DNA of 64,000 bases, taken from the NCBI RefSeq assembly GCF_021173085.1, contig NZ_CP076412.1:1426001-1490000 (forward strand), given 5' to 3'. The translations under genes and the position numbers were made by a program. The DNA is from Ralstonia wenshanensis. GTDB taxonomy: Bacteria; Pseudomonadota; Gammaproteobacteria; Burkholderiales; Burkholderiaceae. Below, piece after piece: positions 17,607 through 26,364 of the stretch; the first letter of the stretch is position 1, and every line of letters begins with the position of its first letter. Below the pieces are notes generated by a model. It saw only the letters and a list, made by a program, of their open reading frames with translations. It ran no database searches and was not told where the DNA came from.

Positions 17607-19336
17607 CACACGAGAGAGCCAACCTTTTAAACGTGCGCCGTCTGCGCTGGCCGATTGCCGCGGCAGTGTGGGCGCTGTGTCATGGCGTATCGCTGGCAGA
17701 GCAGCCCGCGCCGTTGCAGCCCGATGCCTACTTTCGCGCCGACCGCGCCTATCACGCCATCGACGCCAACAAGCTTGACGATGCCGAAGCCGCCACGCGT
17801 GCGGCATTGGCCGTGCAGCCTGACAGCCTGCAACTGAACCTGCTGCTGCTGGATGTGCTCACGCGCAAGGGCCAGTTGGATTCGGCACGTGCGCAGGCCG
17901 ATGCGCTGCTGCGGAAGTATCCCGACGAGCCACGCGTATACGCGCAGCACGGGTTCCTCGCGCAGAAGGCCAACGACCCCGCTGTCGCTGAACAGGACTT
18001 CGCACACGCCGTGCAAGGCACCGACTGGACCCCGCAGGAGCAGCGCAACCTGCATCTGGCCTGGTCGGACAGCGCGTATTCCGCAAAGCATCCGCAGGCC
18101 GCGCTGGATGCACTCAGCGGCATGAAGGACGACCCCGATGCTGACGTGCAAGTGCGCCTCGCGCAGTCACGCCTGCAATTGGGCGACCGGGATGGCGCAA
18201 CCCAGGCGGCCACGCTGGCCGTCGAGCACGCTGCGGATCCGGCGCGCCAGCGCTACGCCAAGGCGCTGCTTGCCCAGGCGATGGCGCCGGAAGCGCAGGG
18301 CGACGCCACGTCCGCCAATGACCCGCGCGTGGTCGGCCAGCGCGAGTTGAACGAGGCCTACAGCCACTTGCGTGCGCGTGACGATCGCGCTGCATTGGCA
18401 GCGTTCCAGCGTGGCTTCGCTACGGGCGAGGGCACCTGGACACACTACGCAGATGCCGCCTACGCAGCCAAGCGCCTGGGCGACAACCCGACCGCCATCA
18501 AGCTCTTCCGGGAAAGCCTTGACCATGCCGATGCCGATGCCAAGAGCGACACCGGTGGCAACGGCGACGACCGCCTCCAGCCAGACCGCCGCTTCGGCTA
18601 CCGGCGCGAAGTCGAGCAGATGCAGCGCACCTTCGGCATGGTGCTCTCGGGTGCGTATCAGACTTCAGCGTTTGGGCTGCCCAACACCGTCAGCGCAGCG
18701 CAGGCGGGCGCGGAGGTGTACTGGCAGCCGCCGGGCATCGGCTATCGAGACGGCAGCATCTTCCAGCTCTTCGCGCGTGGCTACGACAGCGTGTACGACC
18801 GCAACGGCAACACCGGCCTGCCAACCGCGCAAGGTTCGGTGGGCGCACGCTACAAGCCGATCAAGGACATCAACCTGGTGTTTACCGCCGAACGGCTCTT
18901 TCGCATCGGGCAACTGACCACCAACGACACGCTGCTGCGCATTGGTTTTTCGACCGATCAGGGGCTCGATCTGCAGGTCACCAAGCCGCGCTGGCAGACG
19001 TGGCAGGTGTACGGCGAGGGCGCGTACTTCCTCAACCAGGGCCGCATGATCATCAGCACTGAAATGCGCTACGGACACACGTGGTTGCTCAACTCGATCA
19101 GCGATCGCCTGACGGTGTATCCGCATATCGTGCTGGCGGGCGATCACGACAACAAGGCGATCGGGCAGCGGCTCGCGCTGGGTGTTGGCCCAGGCATCAA
19201 CTTCCGCTACTGGTTTCGTGAGTCGCACTACGCAGCGCCAGCCAGTTGGCTGGATTTGACCGTGCAGTACCGCTTGCCATTGACGCACGCGGATCGAGCA
19301 AAGGGGGTGGTCGCGCGAGCCATTCTTTGGTTCTAA
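17603..19336 (+). CDS. nfrA: NfrA-like TPR/outer membrane protein (glycan secretion, phage N4 receptor family)
   Basis: A 577-residue secreted protein: signal peptide to about residue 33, alpha-helical TPR-like repeats to about 310, then a beta-rich C-terminal domain matching the NfrA C-terminal region and ending ILWF with a terminal aromatic residue typical of outer membrane barrels. It is much shorter than E. coli NfrA (close to 1000 residues), chiefly in the TPR part. Translation is coupled to nfrB through an ATGA overlap. By analogy it should export the glycan made by NfrB across the outer membrane. The family call is from context plus the C-terminal pattern; barrel topology is inferred. 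Confidence 0.75.
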   Translation: MTHERANLLNVRRLRWPIAAAVWALCHGVSLAEQPAPLQPDAYFRADRAYHAIDANKLDDAEAATRAALAVQPDSLQLNLLLLDVLTRKGQLDSARAQADALLRKYPDEPRVYAQHGFLAQKANDPAVAEQDFAHAVQGTDWTPQEQRNLHLAWSDSAYSAKHPQAALDALSGMKDDPDADVQVRLAQSRLQLGDRDGATQAATLAVEHAADPARQRYAKALLAQAMAPEAQGDATSANDPRVVGQRELNEAYSHLRARDDRAALAAFQRGFATGEGTWTHYADAAYAAKRLGDNPTAIKLFRESLDHADADAKSDTGGNGDDRLQPDRRFGYRREVEQMQRTFGMVLSGAYQTSAFGLPNTVSAAQAGAEVYWQPPGIGYRDGSIFQLFARGYDSVYDRNGNTGLPTAQGSVGARYKPIKDINLVFTAERLFRIGQLTTNDTLLRIGFSTDQGLDLQVTKPRWQTWQVYGEGAYFLNQGRMIISTEMRYGHTWLLNSISDRLTVYPHIVLAGDHDNKAIGQRLALGVGPGINFRYWFRESHYAAPASWLDLTVQYRLPLTHADRAKGVVARAILWF

Positions 19337-19597
19337 GGCAACACCGTATTCAAGCAGACCCCAGTCAGAGGTGTCGCAGATGAAACGTTTTTGACCGCCG
19401 AGGGAAACGGGTAACAAAGAGAACCGGCAGCGACGTCCGCAGGATGGCGTCGCGGCGCCGCGGTGGGTCAAAGCGGGATGCATGGCACGGCCTTCGCTCA
19501 GTGGCGAAGTCTGCGCCGGCGTCAGAAGCGGCACGCACGTCCTCGTGCCTGTCGCGCTTTGCAGGCGCGCCGGAGCAGATGACAGGGGAATGCAGTG

Positions 19598-20857
19598 ATG
19601 ATGGGAAAGATCTTGACCGTGTTCGGCACGCGCCCGGAGGCCATCAAGATGGCGCCGCTGGTGCAGGCATTGCAGGCCGAGGCAGGCTTTGCTTCGGCGG
19701 TGTGCGTCAGCGCGCAGCACCGGCAGATGCTGGATCAAGTGCTGGAACTCTTCGGCATCGTGCCGGAGTTTGACCTCAATCTGATGCGGCCGGGGCAGAC
19801 GCTGTCCGACATCACGTCCAACGTGTTGGGCGGCATCGACGGCGTGCTCGATGCCTACAAGCCCGATGCCGTACTCGTGCACGGCGACACGACAACCACG
19901 CTGGCGGCAAGTCTGGCCGCGTTCTACCGGCGCATTCCGGTGGGGCATGTGGAAGCGGGTTTGCGGACCGGCAACATCTGGTCGCCATGGCCGGAAGAGC
20001 TGAACCGGCGCGTCACCGATTCCGTGACCACATGGCACTTCGCGCCCACGGCCGAATCGCGCCAGAACCTGCTGGATGAGGGCATCGACCCCGAGCAGGT
20101 CACGCTTACCGGCAACACCGTCATCGATGCGCTGCTGGCCGTCAAGCAACGGCTGGACAACGACGCCGCGCTGTCCGCCCAGATGGCGGCGCGCTATCCG
20201 TTTCTGGAGGCCGGGCGTCGGATGATCCTAGTGACAGGCCATCGCCGCGAGAACTTCGGCGAGCCATTCGAGAACTTCTGCGTGGCGCTGCGCCTGCTGG
20301 CGGCGCGTCATCCGGATGTGCAGATTGTGTATCCGGTGCACCTGAACCCGAACGTGCAGCAGCCCGTCAACGCCATCCTATCCGGCCATGACAACGTTCA
20401 CCTGATTGCGCCGCAGGACTACCTGCCGTTCGTCTACCTGATGGACCGCGCCTACCTGATCGTCACCGATTCCGGCGGCATCCAGGAAGAGGCGCCCGCG
20501 CTGGGCAAGCCGGTGCTGGTGACGCGCGACACCACCGAGCGGCCGGAGGCCGTTGCATCGGGCACCGCGCGGCTGGTCGGCACCGATACGCAGCGCATCG
20601 TCGACGAAGCAGAAACGCTGCTCAACAACACTGCCGAATACGAGCGCATGGCACAGGCCCACAACCCCTACGGCGACGGCCACGCCTGCCGGCGCATTGT
20701 CGATGCGCTGAAGAAGGCGTTCACCACACAGCCGCAGAAGGTGGCGCGCGGCCCGCAACTCATTCGCAAACCGGCCACCGAGGCCGAAATCATCGATCTG
20801 GAAGCGGCGCGCGCCACCGCGCAAGGGTCGTCAACGCAGCAGCGCCTGAACGGTTAG
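19598..20857 (+). CDS. wecB: UDP-N-acetylglucosamine 2-epimerase (non-hydrolysing)
   Basis: A 419-residue epimerase converting UDP-GlcNAc to UDP-ManNAc. Family motifs are intact: [14 protein letters not shown] at the N-terminus, [27 protein letters not shown], and [20 protein letters not shown] with TTERPE. Candidate starts are GTG 19595, ATG 19598 and ATG 19601, all behind AGGGGA (19584-19589); 19598 gives good spacing. About 45 extra C-terminal residues beyond the usual WecB length form a charged tail. E. coli wecB is also known as nfrC, needed for N4 adsorption, so its place beside nfrBA is meaningful. A 261-bp gap with stem-loops precedes it, so it may have its own promoter. Confidence 0.95.
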   Translation: MMGKILTVFGTRPEAIKMAPLVQALQAEAGFASAVCVSAQHRQMLDQVLELFGIVPEFDLNLMRPGQTLSDITSNVLGGIDGVLDAYKPDAVLVHGDTTTTLAASLAAFYRRIPVGHVEAGLRTGNIWSPWPEELNRRVTDSVTTWHFAPTAESRQNLLDEGIDPEQVTLTGNTVIDALLAVKQRLDNDAALSAQMAARYPFLEAGRRMILVTGHRRENFGEPFENFCVALRLLAARHPDVQIVYPVHLNPNVQQPVNAILSGHDNVHLIAPQDYLPFVYLMDRAYLIVTDSGGIQEEAPALGKPVLVTRDTTERPEAVASGTARLVGTDTQRIVDEAETLLNNTAEYERMAQAHNPYGDGHACRRIVDALKKAFTTQPQKVARGPQLIRKPATEAEIIDLEAARATAQGSSTQQRLNG

Positions 20858-20866
20858 GAGGCTTTG

Positions 20867-21319
20867 ATGAAAGCGAAGCAAATCGGGGGCGGCGTGTTGG
20901 TTGCGTCCGCACTTGTTGCCGGGTGGCTGATCGTCGCGCCGCCGTGGGCTGGTGATGGAGGTGTCCCCGCCATCGTGGCCGGCGCGACTGGCCAGGGCAG
21001 CCCCAGTACCGACACAGACAAGAAAGCCCCAGCGCCCGCGTCTTCCAGGGCGACGGCCACGGCTGCGCAACCCATGCAACCCACCGTTGTGGCAGCAGTC
21101 ACACCCAGGCCCGTGACCGGAGGCGGCCGCGCCTACGGCTACGGCGTCATGGACGAGAACGGACAGGTCATCCCACCGCCGCGCCCGGCAGTCATGACCG
21201 AAGTCCGCCCCGGCACGCCGGAAAACGAGGCAGCAGGTACAGACCGTGGCCACGATCGTGGCCCCAACTTCAACCTCGGGCTCTACCGCCAAGCGGACGG
21301 CTCGTTCTATCGCCCATGA
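20867..21319 (+). CDS. Small single-membrane-anchor protein of unknown function in polysaccharide locus
   Basis: A 150-residue protein not recognised. One N-terminal hydrophobic segment (about residues 6-27) could be an anchor or uncleaved signal. An Ala/Pro/Thr-rich linker (about 40-85) follows. A short conserved-looking C-terminal part has YGYGVMDENGQVIPPPRP and ends GPNFNLGLYRQADGSFYRP. ATG 20867 follows AGGAGG (20856-20861), 9 bp after wecB, and the stop overlaps an upstream in-frame ATG of the next gene, so it is clearly in the operon. A periplasmic accessory role in export or modification of the glycan is inferred from position only. Confidence 0.7.
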   Translation: MKAKQIGGGVLVASALVAGWLIVAPPWAGDGGVPAIVAGATGQGSPSTDTDKKAPAPASSRATATAAQPMQPTVVAAVTPRPVTGGGRAYGYGVMDENGQVIPPPRPAVMTEVRPGTPENEAAGTDRGHDRGPNFNLGLYRQADGSFYRP

Positions 21320-21342
21320 TTGCCATGAGTCGGAGAGTCATC

Positions 21343-23055
21343 ATGAAGACATTGCTACGAAAGTTCCTGTGCGCGCTCGTCTTTGCGAGCGGCCTGCTTG
21401 GCATATCGCTGACAGCGCCAGCGCAGGCCGCAACCTGCACGATCGGCCTCGGCACCATCTGTGTGACAGTGGGCGGAACCACAACCAGCACGCCAGCCCC
21501 GATGCTGGTGCTGTACGACGCGCCGCCCAACGACCAGTACACCAATCTGGGCAAGGCATACGCGATCATGCTCTACAACCTGCTCGCGCACTTCAACACC
21601 ACCATCACCATGCTGCCCGTGCAGAACTACACGGCTGGCATGACCGAGCAGTACACCGCCATCTTCTATATGGGGAGTTACTACAACAACCCCATACCGG
21701 CGGCGTTCCTGTCGGATGTGACCACCACGCAGAAGACCGTCGTCTGGTTCAAGTACAACCTGTGGGAACTTGCCTGGAACACGGCGTATCCGTTCACGTC
21801 ACGTTACGGCATCAACTTCGTTGGTCTGCGCGGCATGAACGCGGCACCGTCGGCGAGCGCGCCGAACCCCGGCTTCTTCGATACGGTGTCGTACAAGAAC
21901 CAGACCATGACCAAGTACTACGCCTTCAATGCCACGACCGGCGCCATCAGCGCGGATCCGGACATTGGCGTGACCTCCGTGGCTGACCCGACCAAGGCCA
22001 GCAGCGTGGTGACGATCACGAATTCGGTGACGCAGGAGACGGCGCCATACATCATGCGGTCGGGTAATTTCTGGTACGTGGCGGACATGCCGTTCTCGTA
22101 TATCGGCCCACGCGATCGCTATCTGGCGATGTGCGACATGCTGCATGACATCCTGGGTACCAATGCGCCCACGCTGCACCGCGCGCTGGTGCGCCTGGAA
22201 GACGTCAACGCGACGAATACCGTGACGTCCATCAACACGCTGACGGACTACCTCTACAGCAAGAGGATTCCGTTCTCGATCGCCACCATCCCGCTGTACA
22301 AGGATCCGAACGGCGTCTACAACGGCGGCGTGTCGCAGACGATCCACCTGGTCAACGCGACAGGGCTCAAGTCAGCGCTCAACCATGCGTTGCCACGTGG
22401 CGGGAAGATCCTGATGCACGGCTACACCCACCAGTACAGCAACATCCCGAACCTCATCAACGCCGTCAGCGCGAACGACTTCGAGTTCTGGCTCGCCACG
22501 CAGAACCGGCCGGTGAACGAGGACTCGACGCAGTGGGCAGCCGGGCGGTTGTCGTCGGGTTTGCTGGAGTTCCAGCTCAATGGCTATGCGCCGTTTGCCT
22601 GGGAGGCGCCGCACTATCAATCGTCTCCGTTGTCCATCAAGGCCGTGCCGCAGTACTTCAAGAACACGTATCAGCGCGTGGTGTATTACACATCGGACAA
22701 CCCGCAGACCTTGAACTCGACCGCCGCAGGACATGACTTTTCGGTTGGCCAGTTCTTCCCCTACATCATTCAGAAGGACTACTACAACCAGCGCATCATT
22801 CCGGAAAACCTCGGCAACGTGGAATACAACATCTGCAATATCGATCCGTCGTCATGCCTGACGTACACCGCACAGGACATCCTGACCAACGCGACGTATG
22901 CACAGGTGGTACGAGACGGCTTTGCCTCGTTCTTCTTCCATCCGTTCTGGCTGGAGCCGGATCTTGGTACGCCGGGCTATACCGACTTCCAGACCATCAT
23001 CACGGGTATCACCAGCATGGGGTACACCTGGGCGGACGCGAGCACGGTGAAGTGA
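21343..23055 (+). CDS. Secreted DUF2334 (polysaccharide deacetylase-like) protein
   Basis: A 570-residue exported protein. ATG 21343 has GGAGAG five bases upstream and starts a canonical signal peptide (cleavage near AQA-AT, residue 29); two in-frame ATGs upstream (21316, 21325) are possible but less well supported. The central region has DUF2334 features of the carbohydrate esterase 4/NodB-like fold: RLEDVN (E286, D287), then IPFSIATIPLY, then LMHGYTHQY (H359, H363) and FAWEAPHY. Asp plus the HxxxH pair could bind a catalytic metal. About 270 residues precede it with an unassigned domain. Deacetylation of the N-acetylated glycan made by NfrB is a reasonable inference; a pseudo-enzyme is possible. 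Confidence 0.8.
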   Translation: MKTLLRKFLCALVFASGLLGISLTAPAQAATCTIGLGTICVTVGGTTTSTPAPMLVLYDAPPNDQYTNLGKAYAIMLYNLLAHFNTTITMLPVQNYTAGMTEQYTAIFYMGSYYNNPIPAAFLSDVTTTQKTVVWFKYNLWELAWNTAYPFTSRYGINFVGLRGMNAAPSASAPNPGFFDTVSYKNQTMTKYYAFNATTGAISADPDIGVTSVADPTKASSVVTITNSVTQETAPYIMRSGNFWYVADMPFSYIGPRDRYLAMCDMLHDILGTNAPTLHRALVRLEDVNATNTVTSINTLTDYLYSKRIPFSIATIPLYKDPNGVYNGGVSQTIHLVNATGLKSALNHALPRGGKILMHGYTHQYSNIPNLINAVSANDFEFWLATQNRPVNEDSTQWAAGRLSSGLLEFQLNGYAPFAWEAPHYQSSPLSIKAVPQYFKNTYQRVVYYTSDNPQTLNSTAAGHDFSVGQFFPYIIQKDYYNQRIIPENLGNVEYNICNIDPSSCLTYTAQDILTNATYAQVVRDGFASFFFHPFWLEPDLGTPGYTDFQTIITGITSMGYTWADASTVK

Positions 23056-23057
23056 CG

Positions 23058-23945
23058 ATGAGGCGGATGCGCTTGTTACTGGCGACTGTCATGCTGGCAT
23101 TGAGCGCATCCTCTGAGGCCGCAGGGTCGGTGGGCGAAATGCCTGCCGGCCCTGTGCCGTTGTATGGCGTGACGGTTGACGCAGTGGACAACGTGCCTGC
23201 GGTGGTGGACGCGTTGTCGCATCTCTCGCGCACGCCTACTGTGCGCGTTGTCTTTGATGAAGGCATGGATGCACCGCATTACGTCGGGCCGGTGGCCGCA
23301 ATCCGGGACGTAGCGTATGTGATGGGCGAACTGGTGGACTCCTCCACGCTCAAGCAATACACCGCACAGCAACTGCGCGAGCGTGCCGCCGCCTACCTGC
23401 ACACGCTCGGTACCAACGTCGACGTCTGGGAAGTGGGCAACGAGATCAACGGCGAGTGGACAGGCCCCACACGCGACGTGATCGACAAGACCATGGCGGC
23501 CTATGAAGTCATCAGAGCCGGCGGCGGCCGCACTGCGCTCACGCTGTACTACAACGAAGGCTGCGCCGAGCAGCCGTCACGCGCGATGTTCGAGTGGGTG
23601 CAACGTAATGTGCCGCTGCGCCTGCGCGATGGGCTCGATTACGTCTTCATCAGCTTCTATGAAGACGACTGCAAGATCCCTCCGCCCGACTGGAACGCTG
23701 TGTTCACCCGGCTAGGCAGACTGTTTCCGCATGCCGCGCTCGGGTTTGGAGAAGTCGGGACGCGACATGCCGCACGCAAGCCGGCGCTCGTTGCGCATTA
23801 CTACGGGCTCGCGGTCACGCATCCTCGCTTTGTCGGCGGCTACTTCTGGTGGTACTTCCGCCAGGACATGGTGCCGCGCTCAAGGCCGCTGTGGCGCAGC
23901 CTCGATGCGGCGTTCCTCAGCATGCCCGTGGCGGTCAGCCGCTAG
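23058..23945 (+). CDS. Secreted clan-A glycoside hydrolase-like TIM-barrel protein
   Basis: A 295-residue protein with a signal peptide (to about residue 22). Two motifs fit clan GH-A barrels: VWEVGNEINGEW with the Asn-Glu pair N128-E129 (acid/base at strand 4) and GFGEVGT with E232 (nucleophile at strand 7). A GGYFWWYFRQD segment follows. It starts 2 bp after the DUF2334 stop, so it belongs to the same operon. The last 11 bp overlap the convergent MscS gene. I cannot assign a GH family number. A role in trimming or processing the exported glycan, like the hydrolases of other exopolysaccharide loci, is inferred. Confidence 0.7.
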   Translation: MRRMRLLLATVMLALSASSEAAGSVGEMPAGPVPLYGVTVDAVDNVPAVVDALSHLSRTPTVRVVFDEGMDAPHYVGPVAAIRDVAYVMGELVDSSTLKQYTAQQLRERAAAYLHTLGTNVDVWEVGNEINGEWTGPTRDVIDKTMAAYEVIRAGGGRTALTLYYNEGCAEQPSRAMFEWVQRNVPLRLRDGLDYVFISFYEDDCKIPPPDWNAVFTRLGRLFPHAALGFGEVGTRHAARKPALVAHYYGLAVTHPRFVGGYFWWYFRQDMVPRSRPLWRSLDAAFLSMPVAVSR

Positions 23946-25068
23946 CTCGCGCGCTGACGCGCTGTGTGCTCGTGGTCGATTTGCGGCCTGCCAGGTCTTC
24001 GGGTTCAACCGGCTCACCGTCACGACGCACGAGCTGGATCGTGCGCGTGGGCAGTGCGAACGAGGTGCCGAGGTTTTCCAGCCCCTCCAGGATGGTCAGG
24101 TTGATGCGCTGCTGAATATCCATATAGAGGTTGAAGTCCGGATCGGTCACGAAATACACGACCTCGAAGTTCAGCGCGTTCTCGCCAAATTCCTTGAAGT
24201 GCGCGCGATCAAACCGCGTGTTGCCGGCGGCTTCCACCGCACGGCGCACGATGTCCGGAATCTTCTGCAGCTGCGCAGCGCGCGCATCGTAGGTCACCCC
24301 AAAGGTGAAGACGATGCGTCGTTCCGACATTCGTTTGTAATTGTGAATCGTGCTCTTGAGCAGCGCCGTGTTGGAAGCGACGATCTCTTCGCCCGACAGG
24401 CTTCGGATGCGCGTGGTCTTGAGACCAACGTGCTGCACCGTGCCGGCAATCGATTCAAAGACGATGAAGTCTCCGATCTCGAACGGCTTGTCCAACCCGA
24501 TGGCGAGCGAGGCAAACAGGTCACTCAGGATGCTCTGCACCGCCAGCGCCACCGCCACGCCGCCCACACCCAGGCTGGCGACAAAGGCCGTGATGTTGAC
24601 GCCCACATTGGCCAGGATGGCCAGCAGCAGCATCGACCACAGTGCAAAGCGCAGCACCCATGCCGTCATGGAAGTGATCACCGGGTTGCGCGTCGCGTGG
24701 GTCTGCGTCGACAGCCGATCACGCGCCCACAGCTTCACGCCGCGGTTGAGCCACAGGGCGATCTGGAAGCCGATGATGACGAACCAGATGTGATCGAGCT
24801 TGTTGGCAATGCGCGTGGGCAGATCGATGAAGTACGAACCTGCAAGTAAGGCGGCCAGCGCAATGAACAGCGGGTGTGTATCGCGTAGCACCGCCGTGAC
24901 GAGAATGTCGAAGCGGTAGCCGGTGCGGCGCGCGCGCGCATCAAACCGGTTGCAGATCAGGTGCAACACGCTGGACAGCAACACGTATGCAGCGATCACA
25001 GTCAATGCGGCGGCGGCCCAATCGCGGGCCGGCACGCGCAGGAAGGTGTGGGCGTTGAGCCACTCCAT
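23935..25068 (-). CDS. MscS-family mechanosensitive ion channel
   Basis: A 377-residue channel-type protein. About four N-terminal helices precede the pore helix/MscS core (VASLGVGGVAVALAVQSILSD), the beta domain (FEIGDFIVFESIAGTVQHVGLKTTRIRS), then IVASNTALLKSTIHNY and a cytoplasmic cage. It releases solutes on hypo-osmotic shock. The start at 25068 (MEWLN) has GGAG six bases upstream. A methionine two codons earlier at 25074 is possible but sits on the ribosome site. It is convergent with, and overlaps by 11 bp, the glycosidase-like gene. It lies downstream of the diguanylate cyclase gene on the same strand. Confidence 0.92.
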   Translation of the reverse strand: MEWLNAHTFLRVPARDWAAAALTVIAAYVLLSSVLHLICNRFDARARRTGYRFDILVTAVLRDTHPLFIALAALLAGSYFIDLPTRIANKLDHIWFVIIGFQIALWLNRGVKLWARDRLSTQTHATRNPVITSMTAWVLRFALWSMLLLAILANVGVNITAFVASLGVGGVAVALAVQSILSDLFASLAIGLDKPFEIGDFIVFESIAGTVQHVGLKTTRIRSLSGEEIVASNTALLKSTIHNYKRMSERRIVFTFGVTYDARAAQLQKIPDIVRRAVEAAGNTRFDRAHFKEFGENALNFEVVYFVTDPDFNLYMDIQQRINLTILEGLENLGTSFALPTRTIQLVRRDGEPVEPEDLAGRKSTTSTQRVSARASG

Positions 25069-25121
25069 GGGCATCTCCGTGCAGAAAACACGGATGCTGC
25101 GCCGCACATAGCGTGCCTGCC

Positions 25122-26222
25122 TTACTGCCGCAATGTTGCCTTCGGCTCTGCGTCGGTCGACACGCACACGCGGTTGCGGCCCTGTCGCTTGGCTTCCATC
25201 AGGCCGAGATCGGCATCGGCCAAAAGACGCGCCAGATCTTGCCCGGGGCGCAGCGGCGCGGCACCCACGCTCACTGTCAGCGGCCCCACGGGCGTTTGCG
25301 TGCCTGCCACGGCCGTCTTGAGCCGTGCCACCACGGCAAGCGCGCCGGTCAGGCCGCAGCCCGGCAGCAGCACGGCAAACTCGTCTCCGCCCAGACGGCC
25401 GAACAGGTCGGCCGGGCGCAGCACGCCCGCCAGCGCATCGGACAACGCGACGAGTGCATCGTCACCGGCGGCATGTCCCCACGTATCGTTGATGGATTTG
25501 AAGTGATCGACATCGAGGTACAGCGCGCACAGCGGCTCGGCATGATGCTGCGCGCGCTCCACCGCAAAGGTGCCCAGCTCGAAGAAGCGTTGCCGCGCGA
25601 GCATGCCGGTCAGGTGGTCGGTGTTGGCGCGATCGGCCAGGCTGCGTTCAGCCGCAAAGTGCCGCGCCATGGCGCGCAGCAGGTAGTGGTGAATGACGGC
25701 GGCCGCAGCCATGCAGATCGGCAGATAAAGCACCAGCCCCAGCCAGCCGTGGTGGATTGCCGTGGCGGGTTCTGGCGCGATCAGCAGCGCGACGATGGGC
25801 CCGGCCGTGCACAGCGCCATGGCGATGCAGAAATCACGCCGGTTGAGCCACGCGGGGCTGGTCGCAAGCGGCATTAGATAGAACGCCGGCAGTACCCATT
25901 GGAGCCCCGCCTGATGACCGAACGCGATGATGGCCACTTCCTCTGCCAGCAGGTGCGTAAGGGCCAGCACCCCCCACAAGCCGGTGTGCCGATACCGCTG
26001 TGCCACCACCACGATTGCCATCAGCAGGAAGAGCAGCGCAAGCAGCGGCTCCGGCCGATGCAGCAGCCCGACCGAGCAGCCCAGCACGATCGCGAAGGCG
26101 TAACCGAGCACGCCGCATTTGCTCAGCGCGATGATCATCGGCACAAAATGGCGCGCCTGATAGTCACGCGAGGGTGTGCGTGCGTCGGGCAGGTCGGAGG
26201 CGGTAGGCAGGTTCGCGCTCAA
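25122..26222 (-). CDS. Membrane diguanylate cyclase (GGDEF)
   Basis: A roughly 366-residue inner-membrane enzyme making c-di-GMP from two GTP. About six hydrophobic segments fill the N-terminal half. The GGDEF domain follows, with DHLTGMLARQRFF, DVDHFKSINDTWGHAAGDD and an intact RLGGDEF active site (about 278-282). An RPAD product-inhibition site lies five residues upstream, so it is probably feedback-regulated. The start is uncertain: TTG 26222 is used here, ATG 26138 would remove about 28 residues, and the frame stays open to 26399. No clear ribosome site marks any of these. It lies near the NfrB-like glycosyltransferase, which carries a c-di-GMP-binding domain. Confidence 0.88.
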   Translation of the reverse strand: MSANLPTASDLPDARTPSRDYQARHFVPMIIALSKCGVLGYAFAIVLGCSVGLLHRPEPLLALLFLLMAIVVVAQRYRHTGLWGVLALTHLLAEEVAIIAFGHQAGLQWVLPAFYLMPLATSPAWLNRRDFCIAMALCTAGPIVALLIAPEPATAIHHGWLGLVLYLPICMAAAAVIHHYLLRAMARHFAAERSLADRANTDHLTGMLARQRFFELGTFAVERAQHHAEPLCALYLDVDHFKSINDTWGHAAGDDALVALSDALAGVLRPADLFGRLGGDEFAVLLPGCGLTGALAVVARLKTAVAGTQTPVGPLTVSVGAAPLRPGQDLARLLADADLGLMEAKRQGRNRVCVSTDAEPKATLRQ

Positions 26223-26364
26223 GGCAGGGCAAGAGAGACCCTCTGGCGCGACGGGATGATGCGGGCGCGGGCGGGGCCGGATTGCGCAACAAAGCGCGCA
26301 TTCTAATAGCGGTGGCCAACCCCGTGCGCGGTTTTTTAGTGGGGGGAATCCCGCAATGTACGAC

